From NCBI GenBank assembly GCA_013365325.1, contig JABVXV010000019.1:186001-250000 (forward strand): a stretch of DNA of 64,000 nt, given 5' to 3'. Source of the DNA: Dipetalonema caudispina (taxonomy: Eukaryota; Nematoda; Chromadorea; Rhabditida; Onchocercidae). The notes below the pieces were generated by a model. It did not search any database, had not been told where the DNA came from, and was given only the letters and a program-made list of their open reading frames with translations. Of the stretch, positions 11,666 to 25,062 are shown one piece after another. The position numbers were made by a program, and so were the translations under genes. How positions within the stretch are numbered: position 1 is the stretch's first letter; the number at the start of each line of letters is the position of its first letter.

Positions 11666-14600
11666 GTTGTAATATTGTCTCACATTGATAATGAAAAAGC
11701 ATCCATTAATAAGTATTCTTGAACTCTGTAAAATGAGTGGTAATTTATTTAATAATTTCATACATTAGTTGATTACCTAATTTTTGAAATTGATTCAGAA
11801 GAGCCTGGTTTACTTCTTTAAAGCAATGGAATAATAACTGAATAAGAGCAAACTCTTCATGAGTTGGTGAAGTTCTTGAAGTAATACGACATGTTAGGTT
11901 CATGGAGCCTAAAAGAAACTTTATGGGAACTTAATCAGAAATACAATGAAGTGATTGATGATTTCATAGTATTCCAACCAATAAAAGAACCATTTAAAAC
12001 CACAATCACTAATCGCTTTTATGAGTTTAGTCAAATTCTACGGACTTTTATTTCAACAATTTACAATCAATTTTTTTTTTATCCTAATGGGATTTTTTCT
12101 TTTCACCTGTAAAAAATCCATTTGAAGAAAAATTAGTGTAGAAGAAGTGAAGAAATGATAACTTATGCAATAAAGGTTTTGCTATCTAATAGAATGATTA
12201 TTGTGGATTACGACATATTTCAGCCTATTAATCACTTTTTAAATCAATTCAATTACGAAACCATCCTGGAGATTCAAATAATCTTCTTTTTGAAATTAAT
12301 ACGAAACTTGTTTCGCAGTAATCAGTCAAAGAATTGCTCTGTAACAGTGAATGCATACTGTAATTTTGCTCAGTCTTTCAATATATTACATGACCCCTTA
12401 AACTTTCAGTGATAATTCAACATTTTATATCAGATTTTGTCGCATTTTATTTGTGAAGACTACCAGATTAAAAAAAAACTGTTTAAAGAAATCTTTCTCT
12501 TGAGTAGTAACTTGAGGATTGCAGTTCTTTTCGGAACTAAATTTCTTTGCTCATTCCCTTACCAGAAACTATTTTTTCAAACAATTCATTACCAAATTCA
12601 TTGATTGAAATGGAAATGAAAAATAAATTCAATTAACGAAAGATCAAAACAAATAAATATATATGAAGTATCTTAATAATGTATTGCCAAAGAAATGAAA
12701 AATATTGATTGATTTATAAAAGTAGTTGAAATACGTAAAATTGATTGGAGAGCTTTGTATATTTCGGAAAGATTGTAATGATAAGAGATTAATGCAGCTC
12801 ATTTAAATAATTCTGTCCATTTTATACACTGTTTAATGATTCCGAAATAATTGAATATTCTTCCTAAACATCGATTTTTGGGAAATTGGAGATTACAACA
12901 TGTATAATCAATAATAAATTTTTCAATGATAAGTTCAGAACATCGAATATAATCAATAATAAATAATGCTATCATAACTGTTCAAAATTACAGGTAGCAA
13001 GTATCGAAAAGGATTTAAATGTGATTCAATATTGAACAATTATACGCTATTTTAAGCTCTTCAATTCAACTAACTCTTTTATCTTCAATCAACGATTTTA
13101 TTCAGAGAAAAACGCGAAAAATTTCTGGAACATTATAAAACTTTAAAAAGGTTGGATCATATGGGGTTCATTAATATATGCAAAATTGAGGGATAAGAAA
13201 GCAATAGAATTAAATCCTAGGAAACAAACAGAACATAAGTTTAAACGTGTCTATTTTTATCATCATATTTAATATCTTAGTGAAGAAATTCTTATACGTC
13301 CTCAAACGAAGATCGAAAGTCTTGTTAAGATAAATATCTATTAACCTTCCGTACCTGTTTCCTGATTGAGTTGTTACAGTTAACTTCAAGTTTTTCGGCT
13401 ACTCTATTTCCATTTGTAATTTTTTACACTTTCTATATTTATTCCAGTTTTTAATTTTCTCTAATACCAAAATTTTTTCCAACCTCAAATTTAAAACTAA
13501 TAATTATGAAAAGATTGTAGTTGGGCGAGAAATTGACTTAATTAGCGGTCATACACTTATATGTTTTAAAATTCTTTACATCAAGCAGAATACATTATCA
13601 CAGTAATCCACAGTTTTTTTTTTTTTTGTTTTAATTGTTCTGCAAGATTGATAGTAATCCAATAGTTTAACTGATACGGTTTGTTAAAATACGAAAATGG
13701 TAGGAATGTCTATAAAGTGTACAAATGCTTTTGATAAAAGAGGTACCGCAATGCCACCTAAAGGTCGTAGTTTGTTGGACAGAAATAACATTTGAAACAA
13801 TTATATTAAATGAGGTGCCCGCGGGTCGATAGGGATTTGGAGCAATTCAAGACGTCACTTCAATTCAACATTTAAAGTTTTGGAAGATGGATATATTCCT
13901 CTACCAAATGATTGGTTATAAATTTTCTGCAAATTTTCTATCTTTCCATTCGTTATCAATTCATATTTCGTACTCGGATGAGCTCCTTGATTATTTTATG
14001 AACATTTTTGATACAAAAAATGATTCTTCCTACGATTAACATGTTTCGGTGCATTCTTCTGTTAGTTTTTTCCGGATATCATAATTGAATTTTAAAAATT
14101 GACTTATACTGAAGCACAAAGTTATGAAAATAGTACCAAGTGATTATTTTTTATTATATCTTAAAAATGGATTTAATCGTGAATAGAAACAATACTTGCA
14201 TTTGTGATTCTGTCCTCAAAAACGCTGATGATTTTAATTAGTTTTTGTCTTAATTAATTTTTTTAACTTTTTTTACTCTCGTTTTTTAGGGTAACTTTTC
14301 ACCATCCAGCAGTTGTTTTGTGTAAATTTATTTTGTGTTGAAAATTCATGAAATTCGAACCGTTCGATTAGAAATTTCCAAATTACAAGAAAAAGTAATT
14401 CAGAAAAAATTTCTTTCTTCAAAAAATTTCTAAAAAAGTTGAAACATATATGAAGGGGAGAGTTTTAGTTTTAATCACTCGAAGAACACATGAGTTGCCA
14501 TTTTTGGTTCAACATTTATCAACAAAGAAGAATTGCCATCATGATAACTTACTATTTCCAGTTGCAAAAAAATGTGGGGAATTGGGTCAGTGCTTGCGGC

Positions 14601-15017
14601 GGACATGGAAAACGCCCCAAATTAATGATCAACAATTTATATGATGCTTTTTTTTTTGAAATTTATACTAAATTTGAGTAGACTGTTCTCCTAAAATGCT
14701 TCCTGAAAATTACAATTTGATAAGCTTACCAAGTAAAACATGTTCTTTCGAAATCGTCGATTTGCAGATTTTATGAACCTTTTAATATCTCTATCAGAAT
14801 TCCTTTCGTTTGTCCATGATAGAATTTTATGAATTTAATATTCTCAATGATAAATGAAGATCTCACGACTGCTAAGAGTTTAGAAGCACGCCATCTGTAA
14901 TTTTCTTCCCTGTTACATCTAATAAAATTCTCCCGCCGAAAGAATCATTTAGCGTAATCTGATATCCTCTTAAATCTTCATTTAGAGTTTGATTGCTTTG
15001 CATTGATATTATGAGAG
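11666..15017. other. Intergenic, AT-rich, no gene supported
   Basis: Several short open frames exist, for example near 11891-12112 and 12155-12412, but they have asparagine-, isoleucine- and phenylalanine-rich compositions typical of AT-rich noncoding DNA. I see no splice-linked exons or RNA genes. The last few hundred bases should hold the collagen promoter. Confidence 0.5.
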
Positions 15018-16999
15018 ATGAAGTTCAATGGTATTGGAAGTAATTTGCATGATGAACAGGTGCAAATGCGTCGTGTTGCATTTTTTGCAATTGTTATTTC
15101 AACCGCTGCAGTGATAGCATCTATTGTTACCCTTCCAATGCTATATAGTTTTGTACAATCTTTCCAATCACATCTTATTGCTGAAGCTGATTTCTGTAAG
15201 GTTAGATTTTGATAAATATATTGAAAATTTTAAATCTGATATACATTAAACAAGGCGGTGAAAGTTTCTTGTGTGAAGATAGCAATCTGAATTGCAAAGT
15301 TGAAATTTTTACCAACACATTTCGAAATTTAGGAATAATTTTCTCTGTGGATTTGAAGTTTCATGCCCAACAAGCTGCATATTTACTATTCTATGCAGCA
15401 TTATAGTTATATCATTGATGTTTCAAATTACCAAAAATTAAGTTAAAATGAGTAGCAGCTTTTCATACCTTAGAAAGAAATGTCATTTTATGAGGGAATT
15501 TCGTTCCACTTTTATGATTTTAAGTGAAAAAAATTTCAGTCTCGGTCTCGGGATATGTGGCAAGAAATGAATTTAATTGATAAGGGATATCGTATCAAAC
15601 GAGAAGCAGGCACCTGGCTCTTTGGCCAATTTATACCACGTGGTACTGCAAATTATAATTCGGGAAGTGTTGGCTATGGTAATGAAATTCCTTCACCATA
15701 TGATAGCAGAGGAGGTGATGGATCTAAAGGTGGAGATTTTTATGGAGCTTCCAGCAGTGGCAATACTTACGGAAGTGGAGATAATGCATATGGTAGCGAT
15801 ACTGCAGGTGATAGCGATTACGGTAAGCCAGAAGTACCGCCCGCTTACGGTCCTGGTCCAATAATCAATGCAGAACCAAATGTTGGAAGTTTCTGTTGTC
15901 CATGTCAGCAGGGCCCTGTAGGACCACCAGGACCACCTGGCGATCCTGGACCTGATGGAAGTGATGGTGAACTAGGCAAGGATGGCGAAAAAGGGAAAGA
16001 TGGGCAGGTATTTTTTAAAATTTGAGTCTAATGAGTTTTATTTTGATTAAGCATAATGAGCAGTAATAAAAAGACAAGTATTAGTACTGAATAAGGGCGA
16101 TGTTTAAATTAAATCCCAATATTATATCAGTAAGGGCTTTTCTGGTAATGATATCTTAATATATTGTTAAAATGATGGGTTGTAATCTTAATATATTGTT
16201 AAAACTTGATATACATATCTTTACATTCCGGTACGTAATTCAGATGGAAAAAATAAGTTTTTTTTTTTTGTTTCTCTAAAAGTGTACAATCTTTTGCAAT
16301 CTTCAGTAACTGGATGACCATGATATGCTACTTCATCTTCATTATTACTATATTATTTGACTTGACTTATCATGAAAGTTTGCCGCTAAAGATAATTTCT
16401 TAGAAATAATATTTTTTAAGGTAATTCAATCAACAATTGAAATCGAAGAGCCATGTATTATTTGTCCACCTGGACCACCCGGTCCAGCAGGTCAAGCTGG
16501 TCCAAAAGGACCACAAGGACCGAAGGGCGCTGAAGGTACGAGAGGTGAAGATGGCAAAAAGGGAGAGCCTGGCATGATTGGTGCAGCAGGACCAGTTGGA
16601 CCACCTGGAAAAGAAGGATCTCCTGGACCTGCTGGTCAGCCCGGACGTCTTATTCCAATTGATGGACCTCCTGGACCCATAGGACTACCCGGTGACTTTT
16701 TCAACCTTTGATGATTATTAGTAATTTTAATACAAATATGCATGATTTTACTTTATTGATTTTTCTTGATGTTTATAACAATAATTTCTTCAGGACCACC
16801 AGGACCACCTGGATCAAAGGGACTTCCAGGGCCAGATGGAGCTACCGAAGATGGTCTTCAAGGACCACCAGGAGATGAAGGAATACCAGGACCACAAGGA
16901 CAGCTAGGTCTAGAAGGACAACCAGGATTACCAGGAGAACGAGGAGAAAGTGGTTCATGCGAACACTGTCCCGAGCCACGTACACCACCAGGCTACTGA
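15018..16999 (+). CDS. Cuticle collagen (COL family)
   Basis: Nematode cuticle collagens are secreted as trimers and crosslinked into the exoskeleton. Four exons keep phase: 15018-15200, 15540-16007, 16421-16691, 16794-16999 (375 aa). Residues about 15-50 form the conserved N-terminal block with one signal-anchor segment ([20 protein letters not shown]). A subtilisin-type cleavage site, RIKR, follows near residue 75. A glycine/serine/tyrosine-rich spacer then leads to [16 protein letters not shown]. The Gly-X-Y blocks are interrupted by [10 protein letters not shown], by a short break near RLIPID, and by a break near DGATEDG. The C-terminus is [10 protein letters not shown] followed by RTPPGY. 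The paired cysteines flanking the triple-helix blocks are typical of the family. Which C. elegans subgroup it belongs to is not clear. Confidence 0.95.
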
Positions 17000-18540
17000 T
17001 ATAAGCTCTTGTGTTGTTACTCAAATACCTCTTGTTAACTTGTTACTACAAAATCTTTCCATTTTGTTTCAATAATTCTTTTTATTAGTTAAATTACCAG
17101 ACCACTTTATTGGCTTAGCCTTTATCATTGCCTTGATTGACAGTTCTTGTTTGAGTTGTTGTTATAGCATTATATTTGAAATGTAGGGTTAGATCGCCAT
17201 AAATTTTGCCTTCAAAACTTTCAGAATGAACTCTTTTACTTCCATTCTTTTTTTTAAAGACTTTAAGTCAATACTATTGAAGCTTTGTCATCATAAATGA
17301 TGGGTTAATTTTGTGCCATATATTGTGGCAAAAGTAACTTCAAAATCCAGAAAGTTTTTAAAGTAATGAAAATCATGTGATACCATCGGATCAAAACTAG
17401 CAGTGAGCAATAAGTTGTTATCATATATTTCCAGGGTTATAGCAAATATAGCACTTCTCATGTGCAATATCTATAGGTCATTTCCGCTCTTTTTTTACTT
17501 ATCAAAATTTGTTTCAAAAATACTTGAAGTTGTCTCTTTTTCTTATTGAATTGTTCTCATTTTCATTGCAAAATGTTCAGTTCTTACAAATTTCACAAAA
17601 AAAAAAAAAAAAAAAGACAATGCATTTGATATTCGTGTGAATGATATCCGTTCTTTTATTGTTAAAAATTGAAACATTGTAAGGGGCAAATTGCGAATTT
17701 CATTTTGAATTTGGGTCATTCAAATAAGCTTATTACTGACCCATTTAGATCATACATTCTTCTATTGTAACAGTCATTCATTACTGTTCATTCATTGACA
17801 TTTAATTACAACTGTGAGTGATATCACAAAAAAAAATCTTCACAAATTACAAACACAAAAATTGTTATCAAACTATGTTCGGTTTAAATTTGGTTAAATC
17901 TGCATAAATGATTTAAATGAATGAGTGTGAGGTGTTCAATGCTCTGAAAAAAAAAAGAAATCATTTAAAGAACGTTTCGAAGTGATCGAAATTTGATTGC
18001 TTACACTATGGGGTCATTCAACAAATCAAAAATCTTACCAACCTTAATTTTCTGAAAAAAATTTAGATGATCGTTTGTCTGCCTATATATTGATAGAATA
18101 GCACCTCATTACTTTATATCTGGAAAGGAACATGTTTTAAGGAGGCTAAGATTCGATTACTTTATTAATTTCCGATTTACAAGTTTAAACATTCACTCCA
18201 TTCCAGCTCTTAAGTTAGTAGTGACTTTATCGGGCGTAAATTCCATTCTTTCTTGTTAACATATTTGTATCTAATTAAAATTTTGGGAAATTTCTGAAAT
18301 TTCTTATAAAATTCAAGTTCATTTAAGATAATTCCAATATCCATAAATCCAAACATTCCCATTAAGATCTCATCATCATCATTCTTTGACCTCCTCAACA
18401 ACTTTTACTAATGTTACAACACTAAGTTGAAGCAAAATTTTGCATCCAAAATATATGTTTGAATCTTTTTATAATTTACAAAATAGTCGGTGTGTTGGTT
18501 GAATTCAAACTTGTGAATATGCAACGATGAGAAAGGGAAA
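17000..18540. other. 3' flank of the collagen gene, no gene seen
   Basis: This AT-rich sequence includes an A run near 17598. The open frame on the minus strand at 18210-18401 looks random. No exon or RNA gene is supported. Confidence 0.45.
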
Positions 18541-18698
18541 GAGAGAGAGAGAGAGAGAGAAGAGTGTCGTTCGATCGCTACTGGCTCCATACAACGAATA
18601 CCGCCATCAGCGCTAGCGTCATCGATATCACGACGATCTCTTTATAAACTTTCATCGTCATCGTGAATTATTCATACTTTCTCTCTCTCTCTCTCTTT
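18541..18698. repeat. Inverted (GA)n / (CT)n microsatellite pair
   Basis: A GA run at 18541-18560 is followed about 120 bases later by a CT run at 18679-18698 on the same strand, so the two arms can pair as a hairpin. The spacer is less AT-rich than its surroundings and contains ATCGAT, two CATCGTC copies and a TATAAA-like CTTTATAAAC. The block lies about 450 bases upstream of the next plus-strand start codon, a plausible promoter position with GAGA-type elements. Confidence 0.6.
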
Positions 18699-19135
18699 CT
18701 ATGTATGGTGATTGAGGTTTGAGCAATTTCATGAATAACAGCTGCCTGCAGGAAGGATGTTACCAAATTGTCCTCTTAATGCTCTTTTGTCATATTCCGA
18801 CAGTATTATTATCACTGCTAATCATAACTCTTCTAATTCTCCTTCATTTACTCTTTTATTAAAATTCATTGCTTCATTTCATATCTTGTTGTTCTCTAAT
18901 TTAGAACTATTTTTTTCTTTGCTATAATTTTATTCATCGTAAAAAAAAGAGTAACAACAAATGTATAATAGAAGATGAAGAAAGATGAGAATTTTTCACT
19001 TTTGTAGGATTTGAGAGATATTTTTATATGGATATGACTTATTTTTTCAGGTACTTTCTTCAAGTATTTTTGGTTTTGCTTACTTTACTTCTTTCAAACA
19101 TATTCTCGTCATTCTTTCAATTGCTTTTTCAAGAG
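18699..19135 (+). promoter_or_regulatory. Proximal upstream region with candidate SL trans-splice acceptor
   Basis: A strong acceptor, ATTTTTTCAG, ends at 19050, about 85 bases before the proposed ATG at 19136. No donor or coding exon is evident just upstream. It is a candidate site for addition of the nematode spliced leader, or the end of a 5' UTR intron. Confidence 0.4.
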
Positions 19136-22100
19136 ATGGAAAATGGAACAGAAAATGGTGAGTAGTATTTTCGTTATTGTTTTAGTTACAGAATTGCTAT
19201 GTACTTAAGTATTTTATTTTAAATTAGATTATCAAGCGAAATTTCGCTTTCGATATTCAAAAATTATTCTAATCAGCGCATCTCTAATATTGTTTCATGT
19301 TTCTTTTCTCTGTTTTGACGATATTGAAGCTCAGATTTCATGTAGATGTTCGACTTACATTACGCATTCATGTGGAACCGATAGAGGTGGAATTGGACCA
19401 AGACAGCGCCATCTTAATTACAACACTTCAGTCCGCTTTGCCTGGTGCATTTGGTCTGTATTTTTATGATAACGATTGCAAATCATCATTGAAATTCGAC
19501 GGTAAAAGGTTTCTACCACCGGGCGATGGGTGGAAAGACCGCAAATACTACGCTTCACTAGGTAAATTCTTGTTATATGTACGGTTATATAAAGGATCCA
19601 GAACCGACCAATAACTCATCGGAACTATGTTTTTATTAAAATATTCTAATCTCTACTTCTGATTCCATTTCATTCCGTCTAATCAATGAGTTTTATTTTG
19701 TCTAATTAATGAGTTATAAATGTTTGTAACGGACATATTGCATAGGTTTTTATGTACAATAAATCTAACTTTTCTCTTCATTGTTAAAAACTTTACGAGA
19801 GAAAAACATTATCATACAGTTACCATCAATACAATAACTATCAATATTGTTTTCACCGAAAATTTAAGAAAGAACAAAGAACGGTCAATTTTTTTCGTTA
19901 TTCTTTCTCTTTCCTTTTATTATTATAGTTTTTCCTCCCCATCTTTTTTTCACTTTTAATAAATAATTTAGAACACGTCAATAACATTCGTAGGTATTCC
20001 CTATTTTCTTCGTCAGTTACTATTGTATCCTTCAAGTTAAAGCATCACTGGAGCCAGAAATTTGTAAAGTGTTGCCTAAGGTCTTTTTGCCAATTATTGA
20101 TACTTTTGTTGATTTGTTTGAAGATAACGCATGATTTTTTTGCTTGTTCCTCTTTTTCATGAACTTCTCGTAAATGTGGGCTCCCTATCTCTTCTATTTT
20201 GTCTTAATCAAAAAAAAAAAGAAAAAATTTTCAAAAGCATTACTACTTGAGAGACAACTTCTTTATTCTGAGTATACAATTATTCTTGAATTCATTATTT
20301 GCGAAGCGTTGATTCAAAATGTACCATGAAAGTTTCGCGAACTATTACTGTAAGGATCCTTAGCTGTAGTTGCTTTACATGTTTGAAATGATTCTTGATA
20401 ACAATTTTTGTCATGATTTTAACATTCCCTTTAGTACATCATAGATTTTCCGGGATTTTTTCATTAATTCTTGTTTTATTAATATTAACAATGATAAATA
20501 CTTTGTAAAATCAATCCAGAAGTCTAATAAAAATGTAAACAAGACTTCCAGATAACTCTTTCAGGATGCCGACCGTTCGATTATCCATTTGGGAGTTATG
20601 CAAATGCGGCGAAGCAATTTGAACGTTCAGTAAATAGCGTACAACGTCTCCTAGCTAATCAGAAGTTATTCGGTAATTTCATTAGGATGTTGAATTAGAT
20701 ATATACTTATAAATAATTTAAATGCTACTTGTGGAACTTCTTGTATCTCTTCAAGCAGTCAACAAACTAATACTTAATAATAATATAAATAGGCATGATA
20801 GCCAGACGACAAGGATTTCTAGGAGGTACGCTTGTCGTGACTGGTAACTGACTTGGGAAACTTCTCAAAAATGCAAAGAAAAAGATAAGCAACTCTTATG
20901 ATTATAAATCATATTCAATATATATATTCAACTCTTATTCGAATTTGATGATATCAAGTTAAGGCTTGATGAAATCTAATTTAAAAGTTGAAAGTTGATG
21001 AATCATAAGTTGATTATTTTGTAGCTAAGCCAAAGGAATTTATAACAGCAATAACTGCTTATCATAGAGGAATGGCCGTAGGACTGTCCGTATCTATTAT
21101 TGATGAACTGTTTTCGATTCTTCGCTTTCAGATAACGGTTTCGTAGAAAGGGATATTGTAACCACTGGAAGACGAAAAGCAGATCAACGAGGAGCCGCTG
21201 TCACTTATGCTAGAACTGAAAATATGCAACGACTATTGACTGCTATTACAGTAAGTCAGAAAACTCCGAAAATTAAGTGTTTTTATCAACTAAAAATTTT
21301 GGAAATCTTGCAAAAGTTTTTGTCGTGAACGTCTTGAAATGTTGCATTTTAACAGAAACATAATACTTCGGAAAGAGTTGGAATAACAGACAATGAACAG
21401 ACACCACTGGAACAGCAATTCGTTGAGTTGGCAAGAATTTCAACAGCTAAAGATTCACTCATTGCACAGCAACGCGCTGATATTAAGATTGCTAATGAAA
21501 AGTTGGAACAAAAAGAAAGGTCTAGATTTATTAAGTATTTTTACTAGAGAACACAATTGTTTAATTTTGTGAAGACCTTTCTTGTATGAATCTTCCCGTT
21601 CTCTATATTTTCAAAAAAAAAAAAAAAAAAAGATGCAAAGACTGAATCTGAAACTGATAATGAATATTTGAGTTCTGATTAGAATTTGCAATATTGAAGA
21701 CATGAAATGAGCAATCAAGTTAGCTCATTCATTTGGATGTAAATGTTGTACCGTATATTTTTGCTAATCGTTGGGAAAAGTGAACGAAGGACAAGAAGTA
21801 TTGTGCAGCGTCTTGCAGGTCAGTGAAACGTTTGCAAGATGATTTGTCGAAACTGATGGAAAGCTGTAATGCAAAGGAGAATGAATTAGCTTTTTTACGT
21901 GATTTAAATGAAGACCAGGAATTTATGTGCAAAAAGGTGATTGATACTTACTTTGCTATTATGCTTAAATTATCAATGCCAAACTAATTTCTTGATCAAT
22001 GTTTAAATAACTGTTAATTTAATTCAGTGTTCGAAATTAAACAACTTCTTTCTCTTTTCTGACTATCTGAAGTGAATTATTAAATTGACAGATAACGTAT

Positions 22101-25062
22101 ATGATTTTTGCAAGCTTAACAATAGCAAATATTAGAATAATAACAGTAATTTATCTTAGGTTAATGAACTTAAAAGCAAACTAATGGATCGCGAAAATAT
22201 TATTGCTGCTCAGAAGAAGGAAATTGAATTTCTTGTTAGAAAGTAAGCATTCTTTATTCCGATATCGTGTGAAATGCTTGTGAATAAAACTGATAGTGAA
22301 TAAATTGAGGATCGCCGTACTAAATATCGAACAGTTTCCATCGGAGGGGATAACCGGATTGGGTACTGCTTTGGAACCGACTAATGAAACGACCATCAAA
22401 GCACTTGAATCCGTGAAGGGTGACACAAATCAAAATGATGAGGAAGCAAAGGTTTGATTTATGGAGTGAAAGATACATCACATTAAATATTTCATATTCT
22501 TTAGAATCCCTTAACTTATCCGCTATGCAACACAATCACGGACTTTTCTTGAATCTCTTAATGTGAATTTAGACACTGTCTTTCAAGTTTTATTTTTATT
22601 TCTAGAGTTCAGTCGAGCTAATTAAGAGAATGAGAACAAAACGAACGACGTCTATTTCTTTTTTTTTAAGCCAATAACTGCTGCATCTTGTTGTGCGACA
22701 TTTTAACTCGCGTCTGTAGTATGTTATTATCCAATACTTAGTTGTTAGAATTTTGAACGTTCGAACTTCCTTGTTAAAATGAAACTCAAATCACAAATTG
22801 GACATATTTGAGGAGTTTACGAAGAGATTTAACAAAATGTGTATTAGCTAACGAGCAGTGGGAAAGTTCAGTTAGGAAGAATATAGGAGAATTAGAGGCT
22901 ATATTACTACTCAGTTTTATTGAAAACCTAAGATAATTTTTTACTTTTTGTAAAACCAGTTCGGAAACTTCTCATATCTGCACGAATTATACATAGAAAA
23001 TTTGATAGTTCAATGTCTTAAGGTAATTTTATTATTGGATATTTTATAGTTTAGTTCATAAAACAGTGAAGCTTAATTTGAATTCCTCAATTTATTGCTA
23101 AAAAGTACTGGATAGTACTGGCTAATTATCTTGAAGTGAACTTCCTTTACATTCTACAAGAAATAAAAAACTTCGTTATCTTATTAGTAAGGTGGTTTCT
23201 GAGTATTTCGGCTTTGTCACGATATAACTTCCAGGTTTTTTCTTTTTCCTCGTAAATTTTTGAATTTTTCTACGGGTTTTACAGCACACTGAGATGACAA
23301 CTGAAGAGTTGGTTAATGCACTGACTCGTACGAAAGCTCGAAACGAACAGCTAGAGAATGAGGTGAATGTAGCGGGTGAGAAATATCAACAGCTGAATGA
23401 AGTTTATGTTGCTGTAGTAGCTGAAAATACGAAACTGATGGCTCAATTAGCACAGATGTGGGTCTAATAGGATGTTTTCCATTTTTGTCAAAGTATTCTA
23501 TCGGGAAGCGAAGTTTTTTAAATTTGATAAGTTGCAATCTGAAAATTTATCAACCAGCGCAATGTGTTTCGGAAGTTGAGGAAAAGGGGAAAAGACAGAA
23601 ACTATATTTTTACTTATGCATGATTTAATAAGGGATTTATTAGGTTAGAAAAGTTAACAGCCACTAACTTAGGGAGCAGGAAACGCCTACAAACATTATC
23701 ATCAAGAAAGGATCGCACAGTACTACAGACATTGTTGCAGGAGATGAAAGCAAGTGGAGCCCTGAGGTAATAAAAGGAAATTTCGAAATTTAAACTAGTT
23801 ATGATTATATAACTATAAATTTGCAAATTTTTTGACGCAGTGGAAAACTACAAACGAATTCCTTATATTTATTTGGTAGATTAATAGGAATAAAATCCAA
23901 ATTGACATGGATTCGACTGCTTTGAACTAATTCACTTTCTCTGTTTTTTGCATTCAAGAATGACTTTAACTTCTGGATTCCAGCATTTGATCGCACTGAA
24001 GCAAGATTTGGCTATAAGCGAAAAGCGTGTTGCGAAATTGACACGTATGATACACGCATTGACAGAATCAAGCAGCAGTGAGCTCAGGTCAATAACGCAA
24101 GATGATTTATTTAATCCTCTTTAATTGTTGATTGAATTTTTTTTTTTTTTTTTTGATTTGCATGACAGTATTATGGCTACTGCATTTTTTTAATCCCACT
24201 TTTTCTTTACTCGGATTTTCTGTAATAGAAATCATAGAAGTATTACTGAAGTTTTTTGCAAAGAATATTCTATTCAAAAATTTTAGTTAGAGGAAATTTC
24301 CATTTCAATCTATAAAAAGGGAAAAAAACATTAAGCAGCCTTAGTCACGAAAATAGGCTTTATTACAATACAATATAAAATCTGTTGCATAGTTCATTTA
24401 TATTCTTCTGAGAATCTGAACCATTTTAATGTTTTTGTTATTTCATTAAATGGGATAATATAAAATTTGGGATCCTCACCATTTATTGTTGCTATACAGC
24501 TGAGTTGTCATCGCAGAATTTCGGTAGGACAAAAATTGTTTCTGAGTGCTGGACAAGTATTACTATTGAAATGACTGCTTAAATTGAAATAAAAAAAGTC
24601 GTTGATTTTAACTGTTTCTTTTTTGAATAAATAAATTTCATAAGATCTTACGCAAATAATCCGGTGGATGTTTTTTTTCCCATATTATTGACCGGCTGCA
24701 TGCAAAACAGCCTGGATTTCTCTGCCGTTAGTTTCATTTCTTCCTAGTGTTGCATACTAGATATTTTCATGTAAATGTTGGTGATATGGAGGAAATCTAA
24801 TGATACATTGAAATACAATTCATTTTTGAATTTTAATACCGTCTTCGTTTCTTGTTAAACTATGGATTTATGAAGCATGTCAGCTTCTGAAACTGGCGAG
24901 AAGGACGAATGGTTTTATAGTGTTTTTGAAATGTAAAGCAGGTATGCAACGTTTGGTTAAGCACTGACTGATATGGTTGGTTTTAGAGCGACAGGTGCGA
25001 TTGCAAAAAGAAATGCGATGAAGTGTTCGCTTGATCAAGTGGATACAAAAATTCAGGTCTGA
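19136..25062 (+). CDS. TDP-43 N-terminal-domain-like protein with long coiled coil
   Basis: Thirteen exons keep phase: 19136-19157, 19346-19561, 20565-20672, 20793-20825, 21132-21250, 21356-21519, 21819-21936, 22160-22242, 22310-22451, 23285-23457, 23644-23766, 23959-24087, 24987-25062 (501 aa). Residues about 8-80 resemble the TDP-43 N-terminal domain: EPIEVELDQDSAILITTL and LPGAFGLYF, then a conserved GW, against human EPIEIPSEDDGTVLLSTV and FPGACGLRY. That domain drives head-to-tail oligomerisation in TDP-43. No RRM follows. A basic linker (RRKADQRGAAVTYARTENMQ) leads into several hundred residues with heptad-like, glutamate/lysine/leucine-rich sequence, for example KARNEQLENEV and LKQDLAISEKRVAKL. 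The function is unknown. The gene may continue past the TGA if the last GT is used as a donor. A self-assembling scaffold is my inference. Confidence 0.8.

Noticed and set aside
11891..12412. Two plus-strand frames that both contain a FQPI motif
   Set aside because: Composition is low-complexity and AT-driven. There is no splice linkage, and the resemblance is limited to a few residues.
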